DNA from: Acidobacteriota bacterium | GTDB lineage: Bacteria; Acidobacteriota; Holophagae; Holophagales; Holophagaceae | Assembly (NCBI GenBank): GCA_021794095.1 | Contig: JAJYRN010000001.1 | Location: 248,001-312,000, forward strand | DNA: 64,000 bases | Direction: 5' to 3' | In this document: in pieces, positions 49,467 through 59,106 of the stretch | Numbering within the stretch: the stretch's first letter is position 1 | Layout: each line of letters starts with the position of its first letter | The notes under the pieces: generated by a model | Told to the model about the DNA's origin: nothing | What the model saw: the letters and a program-made list of their open reading frames with translations, nothing else | Databases searched by the model: none | Made by a program: the position numbers and the translations under genes

Positions 49467-50017
49467 TGGCCTGGAAACGCGCCTTCCCCGTGGACCTGGC
49501 TGAGGAGGGCCGCTTCTCCCGGCGCGAGTTCGCCCGTTTCCTGGCCCTGGTCTCCGCGGGCTTCACCGCGGGTCTCGGCTGGCTGTGGCTGCGGAAGACG
49601 CCCCTGGAGGGGCCGCCCTCCACCGCAGGTTCCGGCCCCATTTCCCTGGGCCTCGCGGCGGACCTCAAGCCCGGACAGAGCCGCCTGTTCACGTTCCGGG
49701 GCCCCCAGGACCGCTGCATCCTCCTCCGCACGCCCCTGGGCGAGCTGCGGGCCTACCGCCAGGCCTGCACCCACCTGGGCTGCGCCGTGCGCTTTCGGAA
49801 CGACGAACTGCAGTGCCCCTGCCACGAAGGCGTCTTCGAAGTGGAGCACGGCTTCCCCATCCAGGGGCCGCCCACGCGCCCCTTGTCCCGCGTCGCCCTG
49901 GAGGTGCGCGCCGACGGCACCCTCTGGGCGGTGGGTGATCTGCCCGCCCCCGCGGGGTTTGCGTCCCGCGCCCGTGCCGCCTGCCCCCGGCAGGCCCGCC
50001 GCGAGGAGGTGGCATGA
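49466..50017 (+). CDS. Rieske [2Fe-2S] protein with Tat-type signal
   Basis: A 183-residue protein. The N-terminus RFSRREFARFLALVSAGFTAGLGW is a twin-arginine signal or signal anchor. The Rieske ligands are in CTHLGC and CPCHEG, the standard pair of Cys-His boxes. The soluble domain should face the periplasm. A Rieske protein inside a nitrate-reductase-type operon suggests that quinol oxidation here is bc1-like or that it feeds a periplasmic acceptor. Overlaps the next gene by 4 nt. Confidence 0.9.
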   Translation: MAWKRAFPVDLAEEGRFSRREFARFLALVSAGFTAGLGWLWLRKTPLEGPPSTAGSGPISLGLAADLKPGQSRLFTFRGPQDRCILLRTPLGELRAYRQACTHLGCAVRFRNDELQCPCHEGVFEVEHGFPIQGPPTRPLSRVALEVRADGTLWAVGDLPAPAGFASRARAACPRQARREEVA

Positions 50018-50244
50018 GCCGTCCACCCAACGCCCGCAGGGCCCTCTTCTCGGATGCCGCCCTCGTCGTCGCCCTGCTGATCCTCGGCATCCAGGTCTAC
50101 CTCTTCGAGACGGTGCTGCAGGCCGTGCTGGAAGGGCAGCGAGCGCTGCTGCCGGGCGCCTTCATCGCCTCCCTGGCCCTCACCCTCGTGGCCCTCGCCG
50201 TCGCCTTCAAGGCCCCGCGCCTGGATGACGGCCCCCGGCATTGA
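50014..50244 (+). CDS. Small two-helix membrane protein
   Basis: A 76-residue protein with two membrane segments (ALVVALLILGIQVYLFETVL and FIASLALTLVALAVAF). It overlaps the Rieske gene by ATGA, so it belongs to the operon. Its size and position suggest an accessory subunit that helps hold the membrane complex together; no family is recognised with certainty. Confidence 0.75.
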   Translation: MSRPPNARRALFSDAALVVALLILGIQVYLFETVLQAVLEGQRALLPGAFIASLALTLVALAVAFKAPRLDDGPRH

Positions 50245-50266
50245 TCCCACCCGCCCCGGAGCACCC

Positions 50267-50890
50267 ATGACGCCCCCCGACCGCAAGCCGGATCTCGAAC
50301 TGCTGGAGCCGCAGGTCACCCGCGGCCTGCTGGCGCGCTTCCGCATGACCGCCCTGCTGGGCCGGTTCCCGGAACGCCAGCTCTGGGCCGCCTTCATGTT
50401 CATCAACGGCCTCCTCAGCATTGGCCTCCTGGCGGGCCTGGCGATGCTGACGAAGACCCCCTTCGTCTTCCCATCCCTGGGGCCCACGGCCTTCCTGTTC
50501 TTCTTCACGCCCACCCTGCCCACGGCCAGTCCGCGGCACACGATCTACGGGCACATCATCGGCATCGTCTGCGGCTATGGCGCCCTCTGGCTCATGGGCC
50601 TCCAGCACGCGCCGCCGGCCATGGTCATGGGCGTGACGCCCGCGCGCATCGGCGCCGCCGCCCTCTCTCTGGCCGCGACCGGCGCCCTGATGATCCTCTT
50701 CAAGGCCGCCCATCCCCCGGCAGGCGCGACCACGCTCATCATCTCCCTGGGCATCATCACCAAGCCCCTGAGCCTCGTCATCATGCTGCTGGCCGTGGTC
50801 CTGCTCACCCTCCAGGCCATCGTCATCAACCGCCTCGCAGGCATTGACTACCCGCTCTGGGCCAAGCGGGTGCCCCCGGGCAAGGGCTGA
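50267..50890 (+). CDS. HPP-family membrane protein, possible nitrite transporter
   Basis: A 207-residue protein with four to five membrane segments and the HPP-family motifs FPSLGPTAFLFF, RHTIYGHIIGIVCGYGAL and FKAAHPPAGATTLI. HPP proteins in cyanobacteria and chloroplasts take up nitrite; next to a nitrate reductase this protein may move nitrite. GGAG precedes the ATG at 50267; an in-frame ATG at 50225 would overlap the previous gene. Confidence 0.82.
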   Translation: MTPPDRKPDLELLEPQVTRGLLARFRMTALLGRFPERQLWAAFMFINGLLSIGLLAGLAMLTKTPFVFPSLGPTAFLFFFTPTLPTASPRHTIYGHIIGIVCGYGALWLMGLQHAPPAMVMGVTPARIGAAALSLAATGALMILFKAAHPPAGATTLIISLGIITKPLSLVIMLLAVVLLTLQAIVINRLAGIDYPLWAKRVPPGKG

Positions 50891-50914
50891 CGCGAACGTC
50901 TGACACAATCGGGC

Positions 50915-52114
50915 ATGGCCCGATCCGGCACCGATCCTTCCCCGCCCCTGCCCGTGCTGATCCTCGGTGGGGGCGTGGCCGGACTGCTGGCGGCGTGGCA
51001 CCTGCGGCGGCGCGGTGTGGCCGCCCAGGTCTGGGAGGCTGGGGATGCACCCGGCGGCTGGGTGCGGACCCTGCCCTGGGCGGGCGGCGGGGCCGAACTC
51101 GGCCCCCAGAGCCTGGCTTGGCGCCCCGGCGATGCGGCCGACCGCCTGCTCCGCGCCCTGGACCTGCCCTTCGACGAGGTGCCCCGCCGTCCCCGCTGGG
51201 CGGCCCTGGACGGACGACTGGTGCCTGTGCCGGCCCACGGCGGGGCCTTCCTGGCCTCGCCCCTCCTGAGCCCCGCCGGACGCCTGCGGATGCTCGCGGG
51301 GCTGCTCTGGCCCCGGTCGCCCCGCGAGGGCGAGAACCTCGCCGCCTGGACGCGCCGGCGCTTCGGTGCCGAAGCTGCCGAGCGCCTGCTGCCCCTGGCG
51401 GCCCGGGGCCTCTTCGCCACCGACGCCCAGCGCCTGGATGCCGAGGCCCTCCGGCGCCCCCGCGCGCAGCAGGTGCGGCCCCCGGACGGCATGGGCGCCC
51501 TGGCCGCCGCCCTGGCACAGAGCGCGGATCTGCGCCTGGGCCTGCGGGCCCGCCGGATCGAGCCCGTGACCGGCGGCTGGCGCGTCTCGGGCGACGGCCA
51601 CGAGGCCACGGCGGAGCGGGTGATCCTGGCCCTGCCTGCCTTCGAGGCGGCCGGGCTGCTGGCTGACCTGGCACCCAGCGCCTCGGCCACCCTGGGTGAG
51701 ATCCCCTACGCCTCGGTCGAGACGTGGCACTCACGGCACGCGCCGGGCACGGCCGTGGACGGCGGCCACGGGTTCCTCGTCCACCCCCGGGAGGGCAGCG
51801 ATCTCCTGGGCTGCACGGTGCTCCACGACGGCATCCCCGGCCTGCGCCTCCGCAGCTTCCTGCCCCTGGGGACGCGGCCCTGGTCCGCCGTGGACGCGGC
51901 CCTCCGGCGCTGGATCCCGGATCTGGGAGACGCCTCGGCCTCCCTCCGCCTGGAGGCCCCGCAAGCCCTCGCCGCGCCTCCGCCGGGCCAGGCGGCCCGC
52001 CTCGCCCGGATCCTCGGCGCCCTGCCCCCGGGCCTCGACTGGGTGGCCGCCGCGCGGTTCGGCCAGGGGCTCGGATCGCTCATGGCCGGGCTGGAGACGT
52101 GGTCCGAGGGGTAG
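50915..52114 (+). CDS. Protoporphyrinogen oxidase-like FAD protein
   Basis: A 399-residue flavoprotein. LILGGGVAGLLAAWHLRRRG is the N-terminal FAD-binding site and WEAGDAPGGWVRT the following ribose-binding turn. ELGPQSLAWRPGDAADRLLRAL, DLLGCTVLHDG and a closing FGQGLGSLMAGL agree with HemG/HemY-type protoporphyrinogen oxidase, which makes protoporphyrin IX for heme. It is about 60 residues shorter than the usual enzyme. Co-orientation with the cytochrome-b operon fits a heme supply role. A different amine-oxidase-fold dehydrogenase is possible. Confidence 0.75.
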   Translation: MARSGTDPSPPLPVLILGGGVAGLLAAWHLRRRGVAAQVWEAGDAPGGWVRTLPWAGGGAELGPQSLAWRPGDAADRLLRALDLPFDEVPRRPRWAALDGRLVPVPAHGGAFLASPLLSPAGRLRMLAGLLWPRSPREGENLAAWTRRRFGAEAAERLLPLAARGLFATDAQRLDAEALRRPRAQQVRPPDGMGALAAALAQSADLRLGLRARRIEPVTGGWRVSGDGHEATAERVILALPAFEAAGLLADLAPSASATLGEIPYASVETWHSRHAPGTAVDGGHGFLVHPREGSDLLGCTVLHDGIPGLRLRSFLPLGTRPWSAVDAALRRWIPDLGDASASLRLEAPQALAAPPPGQAARLARILGALPPGLDWVAAARFGQGLGSLMAGLETWSEG

Positions 52115-52123
52115 GATCAGGAC

Positions 52124-53263
52124 ATGGCCATGAGCTGCGACCACCCCGAACTGCTGCCCCTGGAGGAAGCGCTTCGAAGGCTCTGGGAGGCCCTGCCCGC
52201 CCCGGCCGCCGGGGAGGTCCGCGCCGACCGCGATGACCCAGCGGCGGACCGCGCCGCCATGGATGGCGTGGCCCTGCGGGCCGCGGACGGGCGCCGCCCC
52301 CGGCGGCTCCTGGGCACCCTCTTCGCCGGCGACGATCCGGCGGCCTTCCGCGTGGAGTCCGGCACCGGCGTGCGCATCATGACCGGCGCCGCCCTGCCGC
52401 CGGGGGCCGACGCCATCGTGCCCGTGGAGCAGATCACCGATGCGGATGGGCTTGTCCACGTGCAGGTGGATCCCGACCCCGGCGACCACATCCGCGTCCG
52501 CGGGGAACAGGCCCGGGCCGGCGACCTCCTGCAGCCCGCGGGCGCGCCCCTCACGGTCGCAGCCCTGGGCCTGCGCGCCCAGGTGGGCCTGCCCGTGCCC
52601 GCCCCGGCGCGCCTGCGGGTGGACGTGGCCTCCACGGGCGACGAACTGGTGCCGGATCCAGAGCCCTGGCAGATCCGCGATTCCAACGGGCCCATGCTGG
52701 CTGCGCTTGCTCACACGCTGGGCGCCGAGGTCCACCGCCGCCCCGCCCTGCCCGATGATCCCGAGGCCCTGGCGGCGGCCTTGACGGCCCCGGACGGAGC
52801 CCCCATTCTCCTCACCTCCGGCGGCGTGAGCATGGGCGAACACGACCACCTGCCTTCGGTGCTGGCGGGCCTCGGCGCGCGCATCCTGTTCCACCGCATC
52901 CGGCTGAAGCCCGGAAAGCCCATGCTGGCGGCCCTTCTGGGCGACCGGCTGGTGCTGGGCCTGCCGGGCAACCCCGTCTCCGCCTACCTCAACGCCCTGC
53001 TCTTCCTGCCCGTGGCCCTGGCGCGCCTCCAGGGCCAGCCCCCGCCGGACCCTTGGCGGTCCGGGCGCCTCGCGGCGCGGGTGAAGAACAAGGGCGACCG
53101 GCCCCTCCTCCACCCCTGCCGCCGGGAGGACGGCCTCCTGCATCCGCTGCCCTCCAAGGGGTCCGGCGACCTGGTGACCCTGGCCCGGGCCGAGGCCTGC
53201 GCCTGGATCGAGCCCGGGGGCCTGGAGGCCGGGGCCGAAACCCGCTGGCTGCCGGTCCTGTAA
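52124..53263 (+). CDS. moeA: Molybdopterin molybdenumtransferase MoeA
   Basis: The 379-residue enzyme inserts molybdate into adenylylated molybdopterin. It has the four-domain MoeA layout: ADRAAMDGVALRA near the N-terminus, GTGVRIMTGAALPPGADAIVP, VASTGDELVPDPE, the MoCF domain motif LLTSGGVSMGEHDHL, and LKPGKPMLAALL with VLGLPGNPVSAYLN. It begins 9 nt after the preceding gene. With moaA at 19.2 kb it supports the molybdoenzyme operon. Confidence 0.95.
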   Translation: MAMSCDHPELLPLEEALRRLWEALPAPAAGEVRADRDDPAADRAAMDGVALRAADGRRPRRLLGTLFAGDDPAAFRVESGTGVRIMTGAALPPGADAIVPVEQITDADGLVHVQVDPDPGDHIRVRGEQARAGDLLQPAGAPLTVAALGLRAQVGLPVPAPARLRVDVASTGDELVPDPEPWQIRDSNGPMLAALAHTLGAEVHRRPALPDDPEALAAALTAPDGAPILLTSGGVSMGEHDHLPSVLAGLGARILFHRIRLKPGKPMLAALLGDRLVLGLPGNPVSAYLNALLFLPVALARLQGQPPPDPWRSGRLAARVKNKGDRPLLHPCRREDGLLHPLPSKGSGDLVTLARAEACAWIEPGGLEAGAETRWLPVL

Positions 53264-53266
53264 CCG

Positions 53267-53815
53267 TCACCGCTCCGCCCACTCCGAGGCCAGCAGGCCA
53301 TAGACGGCGTGGTCCACGAAGCGGCCATCCACCCATTCAGCCTGGCGCAGGGTGCCCTCGTGGCGGAAACCCAGGCGCCGGGGGATGGCCCGGCTGCGAC
53401 GGTTGCGCACCCCGGCGCGGATCTCGATGCGGTGCAGCCCCAGCTCGCGGAAACCGTGCCGCAGCAGGGCGGACACGGCGGCGGTCATGTGGCCGCGCCC
53501 TTCGGCATCCTGAGCCATCCAGTAGCCGATGGCGGCACCGCGATGGGCCTGGGCGATCCAGGTGAAGCCCGCCACGCCGATCAGACGCTCCTTCCACCAG
53601 AGCCCGAACGTGAGGCCCACGCCCGCTTTGGCCTGGGCCTGCATCCGCAGGATGTAGGCGCGGGAATCATCCACGGTCCGGGTGTCCTCTACCCAGGGCA
53701 GCCAGCGGCGCAGCCGGCCGCGGTTGGCCGCCACCAGTGCGAACAGGGGCTCGGCCTCCGCCAGGCGCAGGGAACGGAGTTCCAGGCCCCGCCCAGCCTT
53801 CAGGCAGACCTTCAT
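53267..53815 (-). CDS. GNAT acetyltransferase, RimJ/RimL type
   Basis: A 182-residue N-acetyltransferase: [18 protein letters not shown] at the start, [21 protein letters not shown] as the acetyl-CoA-binding strand and loop, and [24 protein letters not shown] near the end. RimJ/RimL-type enzymes acetylate protein N-termini or small amines; the substrate here is unknown. Its ATG overlaps the kdsA stop (ATGA). Confidence 0.87.
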   Translation of the reverse strand: MKVCLKAGRGLELRSLRLAEAEPLFALVAANRGRLRRWLPWVEDTRTVDDSRAYILRMQAQAKAGVGLTFGLWWKERLIGVAGFTWIAQAHRGAAIGYWMAQDAEGRGHMTAAVSALLRHGFRELGLHRIEIRAGVRNRRSRAIPRRLGFRHEGTLRQAEWVDGRFVDHAVYGLLASEWAER

Positions 53816-54645
53816 CCGCGGCCCGCGGGATCGGTCTGCGCCGCAGCCCGCCCCGCGCGCCAGATCCCCTGGAGCTCGTCCAGGAGGGCGCCGAAGCGGT
53901 CGAGGTGCATGGCGTTGGGCCCATCGCTGAAGGCCTTCTCCGGGCAGTCGTGCACCTCGAAGAAGAAGCCGTCCACCGCCGTCGCCGCGGCGCGGGCCAG
54001 GGTGGGGATCATCTCCCGGGCGCCGCCGGTGCGGTCGCCCAGCGCCCCCGGCTTCTGCACACTGTGGGTGGCGTCGAACACCACCGGACAGCCTGTCTTC
54101 CGCAGGTGAGGGAAGGACTGGAAGTCCACCACCAGGTTGCCGTAGCCGAAGCTGGAGCCGCGCTCGGTCACCCAGACGGGACCGTGCTCCGGCACGGAGC
54201 GCAGCTTGTCCACGCCGTGTTTCAGATCCCAGGGGGCCAGGAACTGGCCCTTCTTGAGGTTCACCGTGCGGCCCGTGGCGGCGGCGGCCAGCAGCAGGTC
54301 GGTCTGGCGGCACAGGAAGGCCGGGATCTGCAGCACGTCCACCGCCAGCGCGGCCAGGGCGCATTGGCTGCTTTCATGGACATCCGTGAGGACGGGGACG
54401 CCCCAGCGGCTGCGGACTTCCGCGAGGATGTCCAGGCCCTCGGCCATGCCCGGCCCCCGGTGGCTGGCGCCGCTCGTGCGGTTGGCCTTGTCGAAGCTGG
54501 ATTTGTAGATGAAGGGGATGCCGCGGGCTTCGGCCAGATCCCGCAGCGCGGCGGCCATGGCGTGGGCGTGCTCCCGGCTTTCGATGACGCAGGGGCCCGC
54601 GATCAGGAAGAAGCTCTGGTCGGTGTGGGGGCGGACGAAGTCCAT
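53812..54645 (-). CDS. kdsA: 3-deoxy-8-phosphooctulonate synthase, metal-dependent class
   Basis: Condenses arabinose 5-phosphate and phosphoenolpyruvate to KDO 8-phosphate for lipopolysaccharide. The 277-residue protein is very close to the Aquifex-type enzyme: [10 protein letters not shown] carries the metal-binding Cys of the metal-dependent class; [38 protein letters not shown] and [11 protein letters not shown] follow. The ATG at 54645 has GAGGTG upstream. It shows that the host has a KDO-containing outer membrane. Confidence 0.95.
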   Translation of the reverse strand: MDFVRPHTDQSFFLIAGPCVIESREHAHAMAAALRDLAEARGIPFIYKSSFDKANRTSGASHRGPGMAEGLDILAEVRSRWGVPVLTDVHESSQCALAALAVDVLQIPAFLCRQTDLLLAAAATGRTVNLKKGQFLAPWDLKHGVDKLRSVPEHGPVWVTERGSSFGYGNLVVDFQSFPHLRKTGCPVVFDATHSVQKPGALGDRTGGAREMIPTLARAAATAVDGFFFEVHDCPEKAFSDGPNAMHLDRFGALLDELQGIWRAGRAAAQTDPAGRG

Positions 54646-54761
54646 GGACACCTCGGGGCCCCATGGTACCCGGTCCCCGGCGCAGGAACCCCCTTAACGA
54701 AGTGTCCGGTCCGGGGGATTATCTTCTCTCACACTGTTGATCCGCATCCCGGGAGGCAGCC

Positions 54762-55265
54762 ATGGTCAAGGCCCTGATGGACGACGACCTCAACCGGCGC
54801 CTGGTGGCGCTGCTCCAGGAGGACGGGCGCATGAGCCACGCAGAGCTGGCCGAGCGCCTGGGCGTGAGCCGGCCCACGGTCATTGACCGGGTGAAGCGCC
54901 TGGAGGCCGAGGGGGTGCTGTCGGGCTACGCGGCCCGGGTGAGCCCCGCGTCAGTGAACAAGCCCACGGTGGCCTTCGTGGCCGTGCGCTACAAGGACAA
55001 CAACGAGGCCATCGAGCAGCGGTTCATCAAGGCGCTGGAACAGGAGCCGGACATTCTGGAGGCCCACACCATCGCCGGCGAGGATGCGCTGCTGCTCAAG
55101 GTCGTCGCCGACACCCCCGCGGGCATCGCGGAGCGGCTGCGACGCATCCGGGTGCTGGGGCCCCTGGTGAGCACCCGCACGACCATGGTGCTGGAGACCC
55201 ACTGGGAGAAGTCCGGGCCGAGCCCCTTCCCCGCGGACAATCCCGCCAAGAAACTTCGGAAATAG
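54762..55265 (+). CDS. Lrp/AsnC-family transcription regulator
   Basis: A 167-residue regulator: the helix-turn-helix is in MSHAELAERLGVSRPTVIDRVKRLEAEGVL, followed by a RAM-type ligand domain (VAVRYKDNNEA...GEDALLLKVVAD, VSTRTTMVLETHWE). Lrp proteins usually respond to amino acids. Divergent from kdsA and 13 bp ahead of the isochorismatase-like gene. Confidence 0.92.
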   Translation: MVKALMDDDLNRRLVALLQEDGRMSHAELAERLGVSRPTVIDRVKRLEAEGVLSGYAARVSPASVNKPTVAFVAVRYKDNNEAIEQRFIKALEQEPDILEAHTIAGEDALLLKVVADTPAGIAERLRRIRVLGPLVSTRTTMVLETHWEKSGPSPFPADNPAKKLRK

Positions 55266-55278
55266 GCGAGGAGGTTCC

Positions 55279-55836
55279 ATGACCCTGCCCGCCACCACCG
55301 CGCTGCTGCTCATTGACCTCCAGCGGGCCTGGGATGATCCCGTCTGGGGCGTCCGCAGCACCCCCGGGGCCGAGGCCAACGTGGCCCGTCTGCTGGCCGC
55401 CTTCCGCGCCGCGGGCCGGCCCGTGCTCCATGTCCGCCACGCCTCGGGGAACCCGGCCTCGCCCCTCCACCCCGACCAGCCCGGCCATGCCTTCAAGGCC
55501 GAGGCCCAGCCCCTGCCGGGGGAGCCGGTCTTCACCAAATCCGTCCACGCCGCCTTCCTGGGCACCGGCCTGGAGGATCACCTCCGCGCCCACGGCATCA
55601 CCGGCCTCGTCATCGCCGGCATCACCACCCACCTCTGCGTGTCCAGCACGGCCCGGCTGGGCTCCAATCTAGGCTTCGCCGTCACGGTGGTATCCGATGC
55701 CTCCTCCGCCCTGTCCCTGGACGACGGCGAGGGCGGCCTCATCCCGGCCGAAACGGCGCACCGCGTGGCCCTGGCGGAGCTGCGCGGCCAGTTCGCCGAG
55801 GTGCGCACCACGGACGCGGTGCTGGGCGACCTCTAA
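55279..55836 (+). CDS. Isochorismatase-family cysteine hydrolase
   Basis: A 185-residue hydrolase with the family triad: Asp in ALLLIDLQRAW, Lys in PVFTKSVHAAFLGT and the nucleophile Cys in GITTHLCVSSTARLG. Related enzymes hydrolyse nicotinamide, ureidoacrylate or other amides; the substrate is not apparent. Its stop overlaps the convergent DUF2339 gene by 4 nt. Confidence 0.9.
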   Translation: MTLPATTALLLIDLQRAWDDPVWGVRSTPGAEANVARLLAAFRAAGRPVLHVRHASGNPASPLHPDQPGHAFKAEAQPLPGEPVFTKSVHAAFLGTGLEDHLRAHGITGLVIAGITTHLCVSSTARLGSNLGFAVTVVSDASSALSLDDGEGGLIPAETAHRVALAELRGQFAEVRTTDAVLGDL

Positions 55837-57539
55837 GCCTGGACCCTCCGCGCCAGCAGGGCCGCGCCCATGCCGATGGCGCCCACGCCCAGGAAGGCCA
55901 GGGCCCGGAGCGGCGTGTCCGCGGTGGCGAGATCCACCAGCAGGAGCTTGGCGGCGGCGAGGCCCATCCAGGTGTAGCCGGCGATCCGCAGGGCGTTCCC
56001 TTCCTCTCCCCCGCGCCGGAGTCCCTGCATCCACTGCCCGGCCCCGGACAGGGCCCAGATCAGCGTGAGGGCGATGGACGGGCCGCGGCTCCAGTCATGG
56101 GGGGCCTGCAGCCAGCGCACCAGGCGGGCCGCCTCCAGAGCCAGGGTGAGGTTCGCGGTCACCTGGAGGGCCAGGAAGGACATCAGGCGAAGCCGGCGGT
56201 CGCGCAGGGTCGCCAGCAGGGCCCAGGCCCCGGCCGCCAGCAGCCCCTCCACAAACAGGGATCGGATGAAGGGCGCGCCCGGTCCCCAGGGATCGAAGGC
56301 GCCATTGAGGCCATGGATCGCCCAGCGCAGCGTGGCCAGCAGGGCCAGACCCAGCGCGAGCCAGCGGAGGCCGCCGGCCGCCTCTCCGGGCGTGCCCGCC
56401 ACCTCAGCGCGGCGAGCGGCCCAGGCCAGGGTCAGCGCGAACACGCCCCAGAACGGCCCGGCCCAGTGCCAGGCCAGGGCGATCGGCCCGGCCAGCGCGA
56501 AAGAGCCGGCGGCCAGGGCCCACAGGCCCAGATCGGCCTGGGGCCCACCCAGGCGGATCCGGGCCGGCCGTACCAGCGCCAGATTCCAGGCTCCCGCCAC
56601 GAGCACCGGCAGCGCATAGGTTTCCGGTGTCCAGCCCAGGTGCCGCCAGAGCACCCAGCCGTCCAGGGGGGCGAGGATCGAGACCGTGAGCCAGAGCAGA
56701 ACCGGCGTGCCCGGCCGCTCGGGGGCTCCCGGCAGCCAGGCCAGCGCCCCCGCCAGGACAAGGTGGAGCAGCAGGAGCAGGCCGAGCAGCGGGGCATCCG
56801 CCGGGTCCACCCGGGCGCAGGCCAGCGTGAGCAGGAACCAGGTGCCGAGCAGGACGGTCCACCGCGCCCCGTGCCAGGCGGCGCCCGCCGGGGCGCGGTA
56901 AGGCACCGCAAGCGTCGCGCCCATGAGCGCTGCCAGATAGATGGCCAGCGCCACCTCGTGGTGTCCGCCCTGGCTGAACACCAGGGGGGCCACCAGGGCC
57001 GACATCAGGGCCACGGTCAGGGAGCCCCCGCCTCGGGCCCGGGCGGCCAGGGCGCCGGCTGCCAGGGTGATCGCGGCGACAGCGGCCAGTCCGACTGCGG
57101 GATCGAAGAGATGGAACGCGAAGGCGCCCGCCCGGAAGCTGAACTGCAGGGTGCCCAGCCCCGCCAGCAGCAGGGCCACACCCAGGCGCCGGGACGGGCC
57201 CAGCACCAGCCGGACCGCGAGGCCCGTCAGCGCACTGCCGGCCAGCAACCCCAGCGCGAACCGGAAGCCTGGGCCCATCCAGCCCTGCTGGATCGCCCAG
57301 CGGAAAAAGAACACAGCCCCGGCGAGGAACAGCACAGCCCCAGCCCCTGCGATCCAGACCACCGGAGAGATCGTCCGGGGACGGGCTGCGGGACGGGGCG
57401 CCCGGGCCGCCGTCGGAGCCGCGGGCCGGACGCCCTGAACCTGACGCTCCAGCAGCCAGGCCACCTGGGCTTCCAGGCGGGCCACGCGCTCACCCAGATC
57501 ATCGGGGACCGGAGCGCGCGGGCGGTCCCCTTCGTCCAT
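55833..57539 (-). CDS. DUF2339 polytopic membrane protein
   Basis: A 568-residue membrane protein. The N-terminal 55 residues are cytoplasmic, with a short coiled coil (LGERVARLEAQVAWLLERQV) and a Pro/Ala/Arg-rich linker. About 16-18 hydrophobic segments follow, starting VVWIAGAGAVLFLAGAVFFF. The arrangement (coiled coil, linker, many helices with FRFALGLLAGSALTG) is that of DUF2339; role unknown. It follows the diguanylate cyclase gene by one base on the same strand. Confidence 0.78.
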   Translation of the reverse strand: MDEGDRPRAPVPDDLGERVARLEAQVAWLLERQVQGVRPAAPTAARAPRPAARPRTISPVVWIAGAGAVLFLAGAVFFFRWAIQQGWMGPGFRFALGLLAGSALTGLAVRLVLGPSRRLGVALLLAGLGTLQFSFRAGAFAFHLFDPAVGLAAVAAITLAAGALAARARGGGSLTVALMSALVAPLVFSQGGHHEVALAIYLAALMGATLAVPYRAPAGAAWHGARWTVLLGTWFLLTLACARVDPADAPLLGLLLLLHLVLAGALAWLPGAPERPGTPVLLWLTVSILAPLDGWVLWRHLGWTPETYALPVLVAGAWNLALVRPARIRLGGPQADLGLWALAAGSFALAGPIALAWHWAGPFWGVFALTLAWAARRAEVAGTPGEAAGGLRWLALGLALLATLRWAIHGLNGAFDPWGPGAPFIRSLFVEGLLAAGAWALLATLRDRRLRLMSFLALQVTANLTLALEAARLVRWLQAPHDWSRGPSIALTLIWALSGAGQWMQGLRRGGEEGNALRIAGYTWMGLAAAKLLLVDLATADTPLRALAFLGVGAIGMGAALLARRVQA

Positions 57540-57540
57540 G

Positions 57541-58998
57541 TCAGGCCTCGACCCGGTTCCGTCCCGCAGCCTTGGCCTTGTAGAGGCTCTGATCCGCCCG
57601 GGCCAGCATGCCCTCGGCCGTGTCCTCGGTCCCGCTCCAGGACGCGAGGCCGATGCTCAAGGTGACGCGGCTGGAATCCGGAAGACCGGGAATGGTTTCG
57701 GCCGACACCACCTCGCGCAGGCGCTCGGCCAGGGCCCGGGCGCCTTCCAGCTCCGTCTGGGGGCAGTAGGCCAGGAACTCCTCGCCGCCGATGCGCCCCA
57801 GCTGATCCACCTTGCGCAGCCCGAAGGCCATGCGCTGGGCCACCACGCTGAGCACCTGGTCCCCGGTGGCATGGCCGAAGCGGTCGTTCACGGACTTGAA
57901 GTGGTCCAGGTCAACCACCATGATGGACAATGGCTGTCCAAATCGTCCGCACTGGTCCAGTTCGACGGTGAGCATGTCCAGGATGTGCCGTCGGTTGTAG
58001 AGCCCCGTGAGCGGATCGCGGATGGCCTGGTGGTAGAGACGGAGACGCGAGTCCTCCAGGCTCAGCAGGCGGCCCAATTCTTCCGCCGCGATCTCGAACA
58101 GCCGCTCGTATTCCTCGGCGGCGCGCCGTTCCGCCAGGATGCCGACCGCGCCCGCCACGGGATAGCCCGGCGTGGCCGTGGCCAGCACGAGGCTGACCGG
58201 ATCCCTCAGGCCCCGGCGGCGCTCCTCGGGATCGCTGGCCGGACGCCAGTGGCACTCCGGCGGATCCTCCATGGCCAGGTGTTTGGCCAGGCCCTCCGTG
58301 AGGGCGGCGCGGTCCTGGGGACCGACGGACAGGCCATGGACCCCGGAGCACCAGACCCCTTCCTCGCCGAGATAGCCCACGGCCATGGCCCCGGGCAGCA
58401 CCAGTTCCTGGAGGATCTCGATGAAGCCCTGGATGAGCTTGGCGGTGTCGTGCTCCACGGTGTAGAGGCGGCCGATGGAATCCCGCATGGCGGTTTCGAT
58501 GAGGCGCTGCTCAAGGGCCTGGGCCAGCTGGCGCTGGATGGCGTCCACCCCGAAATTCTCCTGGGCCAGCCGGGGAACCTGATGCCCCCGGCGGAGGCTC
58601 GCGGGTTGCTGGGCCAGCGCCTCGGCCACCTCGACCACATGATCCAAGTCCCGGCCCTTGACCAGGAAGCGGTCGGCCCCGCAGGTCTTGGCCCAGAAGC
58701 GGGCCAGCCCGCCGCCCTGGGCCGTGAGCAGCAGCACCGGCAGGTGGCGGGTGGCGCGATCATCCTTCAGCAGGCGGCAGAGCTGGTAGCCGTCGAGCAG
58801 GGGCATGACGCAGTCGCTCACCACCACATCCGGGAACTCCGTAGCCAGCACCAGCAGCGCCTCGGCGCCGTTCCGGGCCTCGAGGGTGAGGTGGCCGTGG
58901 CGCTGGAACAGGTGGCGGAGCAGGCTCAGCTGGATGGGATTGTCGTCCACCAGGAGCACCTGGAGGGGACGCGGACGCGGGGCGGGAGGCGCATTCAT
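57541..58998 (-). CDS. Response regulator diguanylate cyclase (REC-GAF-GGDEF)
   Basis: A 485-residue protein. The receiver domain (LLVDDNPIQLS, phosphoacceptor in VVVSDCVMPLLDG, Lys in FLVKG) is followed by a GAF-like sensory domain and a GGDEF domain with the active site GRIGGEEFLAYC. An inhibitory-site RxxD (RKVD) stands five residues before the active site, so product inhibition by c-di-GMP is expected. It should make c-di-GMP after phosphorylation by an unlinked kinase. Confidence 0.94.
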   Translation of the reverse strand: MNAPPAPRPRPLQVLLVDDNPIQLSLLRHLFQRHGHLTLEARNGAEALLVLATEFPDVVVSDCVMPLLDGYQLCRLLKDDRATRHLPVLLLTAQGGGLARFWAKTCGADRFLVKGRDLDHVVEVAEALAQQPASLRRGHQVPRLAQENFGVDAIQRQLAQALEQRLIETAMRDSIGRLYTVEHDTAKLIQGFIEILQELVLPGAMAVGYLGEEGVWCSGVHGLSVGPQDRAALTEGLAKHLAMEDPPECHWRPASDPEERRRGLRDPVSLVLATATPGYPVAGAVGILAERRAAEEYERLFEIAAEELGRLLSLEDSRLRLYHQAIRDPLTGLYNRRHILDMLTVELDQCGRFGQPLSIMVVDLDHFKSVNDRFGHATGDQVLSVVAQRMAFGLRKVDQLGRIGGEEFLAYCPQTELEGARALAERLREVVSAETIPGLPDSSRVTLSIGLASWSGTEDTAEGMLARADQSLYKAKAAGRNRVEA

Positions 58999-59049
58999 AG
59001 GCGAGTCTTATCGTATCTATCGCGCGGCGGCATGAGTTTCCGAACATGA

Positions 59050-59098
59050 ACGAGGGGGGACCGCCTACTCACCTTCGTTTCGCGACGTCCCCCCTCGT
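59050..59098. promoter_or_regulatory. Long hairpin in the divergent region before the NFACT gene
   Basis: ACGAGGGGGGAC (59050-59061) pairs perfectly with 59087-59098, 12 bp, with a 25-nt loop. It belongs to the 220-bp divergent region 58999-59218, which also holds the hairpin at 59107-59139. Function not recognised. Confidence 0.5.
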
Positions 59099-59106
59099 GC
59101 ACCCCC